This document shows positions 1 to 8,213 of a stretch of 64,000 bases of DNA, piece by piece; position 1 is the stretch's first letter, and every line of letters starts with the position of its first letter. The notes under the pieces are model-generated. The model worked only from the letters and a program-made list of their open reading frames with translations, had not been told where the DNA came from and did not search any database. The stretch is taken from assembly GCA_003712165.1 (NCBI GenBank), contig RHLH01000001.1:2701575-2765574 (forward strand), given 5' to 3'. The translations under genes and the position numbers were made by a program. The DNA comes from Phycisphaera sp. (GTDB lineage Bacteria > Planctomycetota > Phycisphaerae > Phycisphaerales > UBA1924).

Positions 1-499
1 CGACGATCCACTCGATAGGCACACCGCCGAAGACACGGATCGCAAGCAGCAGCGGCGCGCTGACGAGCGTGAGCAGCAGGGCCTGATACATCCGCCCCAT
101 GAGCTTGCCCAGCACAATGCGCGTCGAGGTCAGCGGCGTCGTCATGAGCGCGCCGAGTGTGCCCCTGAGCTTCTCTTCGCAGATCGATGGGCTGGTCATC
201 GTGGGCGAAAGCAGCACAAGCGTAAAGAACTGGAACCATACGATGAACAGCACAATCGACTCGGCGAGTCGTGCCAAGCCCTGCGCGCGCGCAGTCGCGG
301 AGTTGTAGTAGCCGTACGTCTCCATCGTTGAGGTGACCGCTGTGATCGCCACGAGCGAGAACGCAGCCGCGTAGCCGCCCCGGATGATGTACGTGGATCG
401 GCGCCGTCCCGACGCACGAAGCTCGCGCTGGAGGATGGGGTTCCAGACAACCCCATAGAGCCACTGCAGCGGTGCCAGAGCCCGGCCGAGCGCGTTCAC
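1..499 (-). CDS. ABC-2 type transporter permease, partial (cut by left edge)
   Basis: The last gene of the long leftward operon; only the first 166 codons are in the window. The start is GTG at 499 and overlaps the stop of the upstream ABC ATPase gene (GTGA), so the two are translationally coupled. The N-terminus carries the motif NPILQRELRASGR, which I associate with planctomycete ABC-2 permeases. A membrane segment follows around residues 50-65, then a second hydrophobic stretch (IVLFIVWFQFFTLVLLSP) and the cytoplasmic loop EEKLRGTLGALMTTPLTS, as in ABC-2 family exporters. It should form the channel driven by the ATPase at 496-1431. The substrate cannot be told. Confidence 0.85.
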   Translation of the reverse strand, partial: MNALGRALAPLQWLYGVVWNPILQRELRASGRRRSTYIIRGGYAAAFSLVAITAVTSTMETYGYYNSATARAQGLARLAESIVLFIVWFQFFTLVLLSPTMTSPSICEEKLRGTLGALMTTPLTSTRIVLGKLMGRMYQALLLTLVSAPLLLAIRVFGGVPIEWIV

Positions 500-1431
500 T
501 GGACCTGCCCCTTCGTGAGCGTCATGAACGCGTCTTCGAGCCTGGGCGTTTCGGGCGTGAACGAGGCGATGTGCACGCCCTTGGCGATGAGCATCTCGAT
601 CAGGAAGTGATGGCTCTTCTGCCCCGGTGCGAACTCGACATCAATGGTCTCGCCCTCGACCTCAGCTCGGCTGATCCTCTTGTCCGCGACGAGCGAGTTT
701 CGTACCTGCGAGAGCGAATCGCCCGCGTCCTCAAGCCTGATCTTGACCCGGTCGCCGACGCCCATCTTCGCGTACGCGTCCTCGATCGAACCCGAGTACA
801 GCAGCTTCCCACGCTCGATGATGCCGATCGATGTCGACATCTGCCCAAGCTCCGAGAGGATGTGGCTTGAGACGATGAGCGATTTGCCCATGCGTGCAAG
901 CTCGGTGAGCAGCTCGCGCATCTCGATCCGCGCGCGAGGGTCGAGCCCGCTCGCCGGCTCGTCGAGCAGCAGGACCTTCGGGTCATGCACAAGCACACGC
1001 GCAACGCCGAGGCGCTGCTTCATGCCGCGCGAGAGGCTGTCCACCATTGCTTTTTTCTTCTCGGTGAGATCGGTGAGTTCCAGAACACCCTCGATGGTGC
1101 CCTTGCGCGACTTGCGGGGGATCTTGAACGCCGCTGCGAAGAAGTGCAGGTACTCCTCAACCGTCAAGTCGTCGTACACACCGAGCACGTCGGGCATGTA
1201 CCCGAGAATGCGGCGGATACTGTCGCCCTCAACGGTGACATCCATGCCATCGACGAAGGCGCTGCCCGAATCTGGCTTGAGCAAGCACGCGAGCACCTTC
1301 ATAGTCGTGCTCTTGCCGGCGCCGTTCGGCCCGATGAACCCGTACACCTCGCCCGGCCCAACGGTCAGCGAGACGTCGTCCACGGCGACGAGGCTGCCGA
1401 ACTTCTTCGTGATGCCGCGCACTTCAATCAC
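496..1431 (-). CDS. ABC transporter ATP-binding protein
   Basis: About 311 residues, the energy-coupling subunit of an ABC-2 type exporter. The P-loop is GPNGAGKST, the signature is LSRGMKQRLGVAR and the Walker B is VLLLDEPASGLDP, followed by the switch histidine in SSHILSEL. The C-terminal ~90 residues form the accessory region seen in natA/CcmA-type exporter ATPases. I place the start at GTG 1431 because the frame further upstream is a shadow of the preceding gene and because AAGGAG lies 9 bases before this GTG. It overlaps the upstream gene's end by 8 bases and its own stop overlaps the permease start, so all three are probably co-translated. Confidence 0.92.
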   Translation of the reverse strand: MIEVRGITKKFGSLVAVDDVSLTVGPGEVYGFIGPNGAGKSTTMKVLACLLKPDSGSAFVDGMDVTVEGDSIRRILGYMPDVLGVYDDLTVEEYLHFFAAAFKIPRKSRKGTIEGVLELTDLTEKKKAMVDSLSRGMKQRLGVARVLVHDPKVLLLDEPASGLDPRARIEMRELLTELARMGKSLIVSSHILSELGQMSTSIGIIERGKLLYSGSIEDAYAKMGVGDRVKIRLEDAGDSLSQVRNSLVADKRISRAEVEGETIDVEFAPGQKSHHFLIEMLIAKGVHIASFTPETPRLEDAFMTLTKGQVQ

Positions 1432-3688
1432 GGGACGGATCTCCTTCGATCGGCACGAGAATCCTGTACATCGTGCTCTGGCTCGGCTCGACATCGTTCG
1501 CCTCGATGGGCACGTTGAGAAGCTGCCCGGCGACGAACAGCTCAACGAGCGCGTATCTGCGAGTCGCGAGCAGCCGTTCTATCGAGTGTGATCGCTCCGA
1601 AGGGCCCGGCAGTAGCTGCAACAGGCTCTGGCTCATCGTTTCGAGGCGCACGTTGCTGTACATGTTGTGCAGATAGCGTCGGTCGTCATCCCATGCCAAC
1701 GGATCGTCGTAGAGCCCAATCGGGTCTCGCGTCGCCGAGATTTCATTGAGTCTGAATCGCTGCGCACCCGCGGAGTTCAGGTCGCGCGCACGGATCGGGA
1801 GGAAGCGATCGCCGACGCGCAGCTGACCGGCGATGAGCCGCTCCGCGTTCAGCCCGTCGACCGACAGGCCCCACCCCTCATCGATCGGCTCGAGAGCGAC
1901 GTCCAGATCGATCACGATCGGTCCGCTGTCGAGGAAGACCTTCGTTGTCCATATGCCGGGCCTGATCGGCGCTGGTGCTGACGATCTCGTCGCGTCGAGA
2001 CCTCCAGAGTTTGGGTTCTGAACCGTCACCAGCGGCCTTGTGACCGCGGAGCGCCCCTGCACGCCCTGATACTCGGACCAGTACACGCCGTTCTGTGAAG
2101 GCGAGACAGTGATCGGATCAGTCGAGCCCGCGAAGTAATTCGAAAACGACAGGCTCCACGAACGCAGCACATCGGGAAGCTCTGCCACCCTCGTGTTCTG
2201 CGGGTTCGAGTCGGAACCGGGCAGCGCCGAGTTGACCGCGAGGGTGTCGATCAGCGTGTGCCTGCCGAGCGTGGATGCGCCCGACCTCATCTTGTTGGGC
2301 GTCAGGAACCCGATGACCGAAGCGAGCATGATCCACACGAGCGCACTGAGCCAGGCCATGTGGCGGAGCCTGATCAGCTTGAGCAGCACGAAGTCCACAG
2401 GCCCGAGTGCGATCGCGAGGGAAACTGTCACGAGCGCTACGAGCGCCACCGCGGCGCTCCCGATTGGAGTCGCAGAACCGATCGCGTCGAACACCAGCAC
2501 CGGCACGTCTTCAACGACGCGAAGCTCGCCCCACGAGTTCCCCCGAGTCAGCAGCGTGCGGTGGCTGTGGTCGGGCATGTACACGCCCCGGCTCGCGCCG
2601 GTCAGCACGCCGGCCCAGAGCTTGGTGTCGCCTTCACGCCCTCCACCGCTCACGTTGCTTGGGAGCACCCCAACCAGCGTGACCCATCCAAACCCGGCAG
2701 GCCCCTCGGCGAGCAGGTTCCCTCCGGTGCTCTGCCAGCGCGTTGACCAGCCAGCATCCTCGGCGGCCAACGTCAGCCAGATCGGTCTGCAGATGAGCGA
2801 TTCGCGAACAGGGCTGTCGGTGAGCGTCTCGAACTCGGCAGGGACATCGATCTGCTGCTGAGCCCCGAGCGTGATCGCATCGATCGGTACCGTCGGCGGG
2901 ATGAGCCTGCGCCACTGATCGCCCGGCATGTCGGCGAGAACGATGAGCCTGCCGCCCCCGATCACCCAGCGGTGCATCGCGACGATCGCGCGGGGGTCCG
3001 CTTCCTGCACCGTCGTCGAATCGACGATGACCGCCACCGCGCCCTCGTACGCTCTGTGCGAGAGAGGCAGCGTGTCAACGAGCACGTTCTCGCCGATGAG
3101 ATTCGAGAAGACAAACTGCGTCGCCTGCTCGGGGGTCAGCTCAAGCATCTGTCGAACGGACCTGAGTCTCGTCGTCGGCAGGAACCCGATGGAATCCTGA
3201 ACGAGCGACTCGGCAATCCTTGACGCCGACACCCGCGCGGTGCACGAGAGCAGCAGCTCCTGCGAGGGTGCGAGGATGGTCGGGAACTGGATCTGTGTTG
3301 AACTCGGCAGCGTCGCGTACTCAGCATCAGCGATCCTCGCCCCACGCTGGTCACGCAGTGTAAGAAGCACCTCTTCAAGCATCGCGGGAATCGGGACGAC
3401 CATCGAGACCGTTGTCTCGCCCCCGGCAGCCACATCGACCGGCGCGATGACCCTGCCTGTGTAACCGTCGCGGCCGATGTAATCCAGCTCGACCCGGCCC
3501 GAGATGTTCTCGTCCTGCGCGCGGACATGGACACGCACCGGCCCGAACCGGGCGCCGGGCACCGAGTCGGCGAACCCGAAGTCTGCGAGGACCGTGACCT
3601 CGTTGTCTTCCTGATCCCCTCGCTCCCGCTGCGCCGATGCCGTGGCTGGAGTGAGCAGGAGAAGCAGGATGCACAGAATGAGCTTCAT
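1424..3688 (-). CDS. Large secreted/membrane protein of the MoxR-Bat operon
   Basis: About 754 residues. The start is ATG 3688 (ATGA overlap with the upstream VWA gene), which gives a clean signal peptide (MKLILCILLLLLTPATASAQ). The long N-terminal part looks extracytoplasmic and beta-rich. A central stretch including MHRWVIGGGRLIVLAD resembles the glutamine-amidotransferase-like folds often found in proteins of these operons. Two membrane segments lie about two thirds along (around VALVALVTVSLAIALG and WLSALVWIMLASVIGF), and the C-terminus is again hydrophilic. I do not recognise a named family. Its place between a BatA-like protein and an ABC ATPase suggests an envelope role in the same complex or pathway. 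Confidence 0.8.
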   Translation of the reverse strand: MKLILCILLLLLTPATASAQRERGDQEDNEVTVLADFGFADSVPGARFGPVRVHVRAQDENISGRVELDYIGRDGYTGRVIAPVDVAAGGETTVSMVVPIPAMLEEVLLTLRDQRGARIADAEYATLPSSTQIQFPTILAPSQELLLSCTARVSASRIAESLVQDSIGFLPTTRLRSVRQMLELTPEQATQFVFSNLIGENVLVDTLPLSHRAYEGAVAVIVDSTTVQEADPRAIVAMHRWVIGGGRLIVLADMPGDQWRRLIPPTVPIDAITLGAQQQIDVPAEFETLTDSPVRESLICRPIWLTLAAEDAGWSTRWQSTGGNLLAEGPAGFGWVTLVGVLPSNVSGGGREGDTKLWAGVLTGASRGVYMPDHSHRTLLTRGNSWGELRVVEDVPVLVFDAIGSATPIGSAAVALVALVTVSLAIALGPVDFVLLKLIRLRHMAWLSALVWIMLASVIGFLTPNKMRSGASTLGRHTLIDTLAVNSALPGSDSNPQNTRVAELPDVLRSWSLSFSNYFAGSTDPITVSPSQNGVYWSEYQGVQGRSAVTRPLVTVQNPNSGGLDATRSSAPAPIRPGIWTTKVFLDSGPIVIDLDVALEPIDEGWGLSVDGLNAERLIAGQLRVGDRFLPIRARDLNSAGAQRFRLNEISATRDPIGLYDDPLAWDDDRRYLHNMYSNVRLETMSQSLLQLLPGPSERSHSIERLLATRRYALVELFVAGQLLNVPIEANDVEPSQSTMYRILVPIEGDPSRD

Positions 3689-5745
3689 AGGTACACGCGG
3701 CGGTTGTAGATCCACCATTCAAACAGGCTGATCGCGAGAGCCGCCAGAAGGAGCCAAGGCCAAAGCCTGCGGGGCGACTCGGCTGACCCTGTTGCAGAAG
3801 CAGCGACATCGCCCGACGCAAACGACAACACCGCCGAGCTGCGGATGTCCGACTCTTCCGGGTCGAGCAGGTTCACGGCGACATGCCGGGTGGCTGTGCC
3901 GTCCTCGAACTCGTCCGTGATGCCCGAGGCTCCGTTCCAGTTGAGCGTGTACACACCGGCGCGCGGGACCGGCCCGTACGCGACCCGGCCGTCTGGTGCA
4001 GCGGCGAGCGAGACATCAGGCGCATCGGGGATCGCAAGGCGCACGTTGCGAGCGCCAACGGGGAGTCGCTCGGAGATCGTCCCGCCTGGCCTGACCGTGC
4101 CTGCCGAGGCGCTCCCGGTCACGCCGCCCAGCGCGTTGATCGCGGCGGCGTGGAAGACGACGTAGCTGACATCGAAGGGCCAGCTCGAAGCGTCCGGGTC
4201 GAACGCGACGATGATCGCCCGCGCGCGCCCGTTCGATGCATCGAAGATCACGGGCCCCTCGTTCGATTCGGCAAGCACCTCGATTGCCGAGCCCTGCTCG
4301 ATATCGACAGACCTTGCTCTTGCGATCGTGACGCGTCCACCGAGTTCGAGCCCGGACATCACCGGGTGCTCCTCGTCCCAGTCAACGATCTCGACCATCT
4401 CGTCTTCGCCAGTCACGGTCAACCCGAAGCCATCGGGAACGTTGCCCAGAACCAGGTAGTTCCCCGCGGGCAGCGCCTCGTCGGGCAGCCAGCCGTCGAG
4501 TAGAACGACGTCGTACTGGGACGCGTTGGCGCCGAGCTGCTCGAACTGTTCGGGCGTCAGCTGCGTGAGCTCACCAAAGGGCAACCCTTCCAGCGCGAGA
4601 GATGTGAAGAAGTCGTTTGGCGAGACGATCGCCACACTCAGCCTCTTCGAGGGCGGCACAACGATCCACCCGTTGTTGTCGCTGGCGAGCATGTCTTCGC
4701 CGTTGTCCGCAGTCTTGGTGCGGATCTCGACAACTGCGCCCGCGGCGCGATCGAGCTTGAAAACCACGCCCCCGGTCCCGGGCAGGCTGCGCCCCTCGGA
4801 GACCTCGCCCTCTGCCGGTCCGATCTCGGCCTGCCTGACACTCGTCAGCGCGCCGTTGACGATGAACTGCACATCAACCGTCCGAGGCCTGGTGTCCGTG
4901 CTCGCGAGTCCAACAAAGATCGAAAGCTCGCGCGGGCTTTCGAAGGATCGCTCGGCGCGAAGCCCCGTGATCCCGATGTTGACCGCGTTCTCGCCGCCCA
5001 CGCGGTTGAAGAGCACGACGTCTTCAGGTCCGGGCACGACGTCTCGGACATCACCGATCTTCCCGTCGGTCCAGAGGTGAACGGTTCCAACTGCCGGCGG
5101 GAGCTGGATGAGCGTGCCGTCACGGTCCGGGACGGATCGGGGCGGCGCCTGCGCGATCGCGAGCCTATACGCCTCTGCCGCGTTCGTCGGCGCATCACTG
5201 GGCTCGATCGACTCGATCGCCGAACGCAGCAGGCCTTTGTCAGCGGTCATCGGCTGACGGATCCCGCCCTGGCTGTCGAAGGTGATGACCGTCGCCTTGT
5301 CCGCGCCGGCCTCGGCGCCGCCCATCACGCCGTCGAGCCATGTCGGCTCTGCCAGCGCATCGACAAACTCGAGCGCCTCGCGCTTGGCCTGCTCCAAACG
5401 CGTGACCGTCTCGCCCTTCCAATTGCCGTCACGCGTCTGCATGGACGCGGAACGATCGATCATGATCACGTGCCGATCACCGGTCACTGATTCTGCAGAC
5501 AGCTCGGGCTGGGCCAAAGCAAACAAGCCCGCCGCGAGCACGAGCAGTTGCAGGAAGAGCAGCAGGTTCCGCCTGAGTTTCTGGAACGGCGCGTTGGCCT
5601 GCATGTCCTGGACGGTGCGCTTCCAGAGCAGCGTGGACGAGACCTCGACGTCGCGTCGCCTGAGCTTCAGGAAGTACAGGATCAGGAGCGTCGGGATCGC
5701 GATCGCCGCCGCAAGTGCTCCGAGCCCGGGGGTGAGCCAGGTCAT
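3685..5745 (-). CDS. BatA-like von Willebrand factor A (VWA) membrane protein
   Basis: 686 residues. The N-terminus (LGALAAAIAIPTLLILYFLKLRRR) matches the BatA-type leader domain: a membrane helix, a basic cluster, then a second helix around LLLFLQLLVLAAGLFALAQP. A VWA domain follows with the metal-ion-dependent adhesion motif DRSASM. The middle is extracytoplasmic and the C-terminus ends in a final helix (LWPWLLLAALAISLFEWW) with a short basic tail. BatA-type proteins work with MoxR ATPases and DUF58 proteins, both encoded just upstream. The start overlaps the upstream lipoprotein stop (ATGA) and the end overlaps the next start. Confidence 0.85.
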   Translation of the reverse strand: MTWLTPGLGALAAAIAIPTLLILYFLKLRRRDVEVSSTLLWKRTVQDMQANAPFQKLRRNLLLFLQLLVLAAGLFALAQPELSAESVTGDRHVIMIDRSASMQTRDGNWKGETVTRLEQAKREALEFVDALAEPTWLDGVMGGAEAGADKATVITFDSQGGIRQPMTADKGLLRSAIESIEPSDAPTNAAEAYRLAIAQAPPRSVPDRDGTLIQLPPAVGTVHLWTDGKIGDVRDVVPGPEDVVLFNRVGGENAVNIGITGLRAERSFESPRELSIFVGLASTDTRPRTVDVQFIVNGALTSVRQAEIGPAEGEVSEGRSLPGTGGVVFKLDRAAGAVVEIRTKTADNGEDMLASDNNGWIVVPPSKRLSVAIVSPNDFFTSLALEGLPFGELTQLTPEQFEQLGANASQYDVVLLDGWLPDEALPAGNYLVLGNVPDGFGLTVTGEDEMVEIVDWDEEHPVMSGLELGGRVTIARARSVDIEQGSAIEVLAESNEGPVIFDASNGRARAIIVAFDPDASSWPFDVSYVVFHAAAINALGGVTGSASAGTVRPGGTISERLPVGARNVRLAIPDAPDVSLAAAPDGRVAYGPVPRAGVYTLNWNGASGITDEFEDGTATRHVAVNLLDPEESDIRSSAVLSFASGDVAASATGSAESPRRLWPWLLLAALAISLFEWWIYNRRVYL

Positions 5746-6161
5746 GGGGTCACCCCGCTCTCTTCGCCTTGCTGCTCACAAGGCTCGAGTCTGTAGCGCG
5801 TGTACTCCCACCGGCCACCGTCTTCGATGGGCGAGCCGTAGCGCACGCTCTCGAGTGCGCCGTTATCAAACCGCAGGATGAGCCTGCCGAACAGCGGGCT
5901 CGTCTCACGCTGGAGCCCGGCCTGTACAAGCCTCCCCTCGACCTCGTTCACTTCGAAGGTGTCGTCGCGATCAACAAAGTAAGTCAGCCCGTCCACGATC
6001 ATCTGCGACTCGACCGCCTCGAATGACATACCCGCGCAGTACCGCTGATCGATCGCGTGCTGCAGCTCGTCCTGTGTCATATACAGATACAGCGGCGAGT
6101 CATTGACGGCGCAGCCGGTCATCCAGCCCGCGATCAGAATGCAGAGCACGAAGCGGATCAC
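5742..6161 (-). CDS. Small probable lipoprotein
   Basis: About 139 residues, family unknown. The start is GTG 6161, overlapping the DUF58 stop as GTGA; reading further upstream in this frame only shadows DUF58. The N-terminus is a short signal sequence ending in a lipobox (GWMTGC), so the mature protein should be a lipid-anchored envelope protein. The rest is hydrophilic without a motif I know. It sits between DUF58 and the BatA-like gene with overlaps on both sides, so it is probably an accessory part of the same module. Confidence 0.75.
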   Translation of the reverse strand: MIRFVLCILIAGWMTGCAVNDSPLYLYMTQDELQHAIDQRYCAGMSFEAVESQMIVDGLTYFVDRDDTFEVNEVEGRLVQAGLQRETSPLFGRLILRFDNGALESVRYGSPIEDGGRWEYTRYRLEPCEQQGEESGVTP

Positions 6162-7108
6162 TTCACCACCCCCCGCCTGCGGAGGTGATCGAGCACCATC
6201 GTGTCGACCTCGGTGCTGCTGGGCACGGTCACGAGCATGATCTCGCGGCGGGCGCAGAAGTCGCGGAGCTGGTTCGTATACGCCGCGAGCGTTTTCTTGT
6301 ATCGCTTCATGAGCGGCGCAGACATGGTGATCTCGGCCTTGTCGCCGTCCTCCACGTCCTTGAGCCGCAGATCGCCCGAGATCGTGGGGTCGAGTTCCTG
6401 TGGGCTGAGCGTCTGGATGACGAAGAGGTCGTAGCCCCGCCCGACGAGCATGCGCAGGCCTTCCTCGTAGCCCTCCTTGATGAGCATGTCGCTCATGAGA
6501 ACCATGATGCCCTTGCCGCGACGCGAGAGCGCGATCCGCCGGCACGCCTCGGCGAACGAGGGCGTCTCTTCACCCCACTCGCCCGGGCGGATGTCACAGA
6601 TAAACCTTGAGAGATCGTGCACGCGCCGCTTGCCCCGCAGATCGCGCAGCGAGTTCATAAGCGAAGGCTCTCCCTCGTCGCCCATCTGCGCCCCGATCGT
6701 GCTCGCGGCGACGCGGTTGTACTTCACAAGCCCGATGTACCCGAGCGCCATCGCCACCCGCTGCATGAACAGCAGCTTGTTGGGTTCGCCCGTGTCCGAG
6801 CTCTGCGAGCAATCGAGCACGAGGTGCAGGCTCAGATCCTCCTCCTCCATGAAGAGCTTCATGAAGAGCGTGTCTAGTCTGCCGAAGATGTTCCAGTCGA
6901 TGTGCCGGAGATCATCGCCCACGACGTAGGGCCTGTGGTCCGCGAACTCGACGCTCTCGCCCCGCTTCTTCGAACGCCGCTCTCCCTTGAGCTTGCCCCG
7001 GAACACCTTGCGGCTCGAGATATCCATCGCATCGAGCCGCGCCAGCAACTTCGTGTCGAGCAGATCCTCGAGCGACGCAGGACGGGTTTGTGAAGGGGTG
7101 CGGAGCAT
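6158..7108 (-). CDS. DUF58 domain protein
   Basis: 316 residues, typical length for the family. The family signature is visible (YVVGDDLRHIDWNIFGR, followed by a VWA-like core with VLDCSQSSD). The preceding KRGESVEF with the tyrosine of DHRPY also fits. DUF58 proteins have a degenerate VWA fold and are encoded next to MoxR ATPases, which are thought to act on them as chaperones. There is no signal peptide or membrane helix, so it is cytoplasmic or membrane-peripheral. Its ATG overlaps the MoxR stop (TGATG) and its stop overlaps the GTG of the following lipoprotein. Confidence 0.9.
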   Translation of the reverse strand: MLRTPSQTRPASLEDLLDTKLLARLDAMDISSRKVFRGKLKGERRSKKRGESVEFADHRPYVVGDDLRHIDWNIFGRLDTLFMKLFMEEEDLSLHLVLDCSQSSDTGEPNKLLFMQRVAMALGYIGLVKYNRVAASTIGAQMGDEGEPSLMNSLRDLRGKRRVHDLSRFICDIRPGEWGEETPSFAEACRRIALSRRGKGIMVLMSDMLIKEGYEEGLRMLVGRGYDLFVIQTLSPQELDPTISGDLRLKDVEDGDKAEITMSAPLMKRYKKTLAAYTNQLRDFCARREIMLVTVPSSTEVDTMVLDHLRRRGVVK

Positions 7109-8154
7109 CAGCGACCAGCGACTCCCACGGGCTCCGTCGGTGTCATCTTCAGTATCTCGTCCACGATGCTGTCCGGGTCTACGCGGTCCGCCTCGGCCTC
7201 GAAGTTCAGGATCAGCCTGTGGCGCAGCGCGAGCTTGGCGACGGCCCTGATGTCGTCGTTGCCGACGTGGTACCTGCCGTCGGTCACGGCCTTGACCTTC
7301 GCGCCCAGGATCAATGCCTGCGCACCTCGGGGCGATGAGCCGCAGCGGACGTAGCGGTTGGTCACGCTCGACGACCCGCCCGCGTACTCGCCCTCGGGGT
7401 GCGTCGCCAGCACGAGCCTCGCCGCGTACTCTTTGACGTGCGGCGCGATCACGACCGAGCGGATCAGCTGCTGGGCTTCGAGGATCTTTGGTCCGTCGAA
7501 GAGCTTGCCGACGCTCGGGGTCTCGGCGCCTGTCGTGCGGTCGATGATGGTCATCAGATCATCGAGCTTGTTGTACCCGAGGTTGATCTTGAAGATGAAC
7601 CGGTCCAGCTGCGCTTCGGGCAGCGGGTACGTGCCCTCTTGCTCGATCGGGTTCTGTGTCGCAAGCACGATGAACGGCAGGTCGAGCTTGTAGGTCTTAC
7701 CAGCGACCGTGACGCTCCGCTCCTGCATCGCTTCGAGCAGCGCCGACTGCGTCTTGGGCGTCGCGCGGTTGATCTCATCGGCGAGCACGACCTGCGCAAA
7801 GATCGGCCCCTGCTGGAACTCGAAGCGCCTGTGACCCGTCGCCTGGTCTTCCATGACAATGTTCGTGCCGATGACGTCCGCGGGCATCAGGTCCGGTGTG
7901 AACTGGATCCGGCTAAAGGGAAGGTCGAGCGTCTCCGCGAGGGTGCGCACAAGCAGCGTCTTGCCCAGACCAGGAACACCCTCCAGAAGCACGTTGCCGC
8001 CGGCGAAGAAGGACATGAGCACGGCGTCGACCACATCGCGATGCCCGACGATGATCTTGCCGACCTCGTCGACGAGCGCCTGGTAGGTTTTCTTGAAGGC
8101 CTCGCACTTGGCTGCGACCTCTTGCGGGGTTTCTGCGTTCTCGTTCATCGCCAT
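7108..8154 (-). CDS. MoxR-family AAA+ ATPase
   Basis: About 348 residues. The Walker A is GVPGLGKTLL, the Walker B is VVLADEIN and the family motif NRATPKTQSALLEAM follows. Sensor-1 lies in VLATQNPIEQEGTYPLPEAQ and the arginine-finger region in LDRFIFK. I place the start at ATG 8154 because AAGGAG lies 7 bases upstream; in-frame ATGs at 8172 and 8175 have no such site. MoxR proteins are thought to help assemble or activate VWA-domain partners, and three such genes flank it. The 59 bases between the upstream stop and this start hold no promoter I can identify. Confidence 0.93.
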   Translation of the reverse strand: MAMNENAETPQEVAAKCEAFKKTYQALVDEVGKIIVGHRDVVDAVLMSFFAGGNVLLEGVPGLGKTLLVRTLAETLDLPFSRIQFTPDLMPADVIGTNIVMEDQATGHRRFEFQQGPIFAQVVLADEINRATPKTQSALLEAMQERSVTVAGKTYKLDLPFIVLATQNPIEQEGTYPLPEAQLDRFIFKINLGYNKLDDLMTIIDRTTGAETPSVGKLFDGPKILEAQQLIRSVVIAPHVKEYAARLVLATHPEGEYAGGSSSVTNRYVRCGSSPRGAQALILGAKVKAVTDGRYHVGNDDIRAVAKLALRHRLILNFEAEADRVDPDSIVDEILKMTPTEPVGVAGR

Positions 8155-8213
8155 CTCGATGCTCCTTTGCATCATGTGATTCGCACACCCAAGGGCGGCG
8201 GGTCCGTCTTGGT

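Noticed and set aside
2200..2225. GGGTTCGAGTC, resembling a tRNA T-arm
   Set aside because: It lies inside a coding gene and no acceptor stem or anticodon arm can be built around it.
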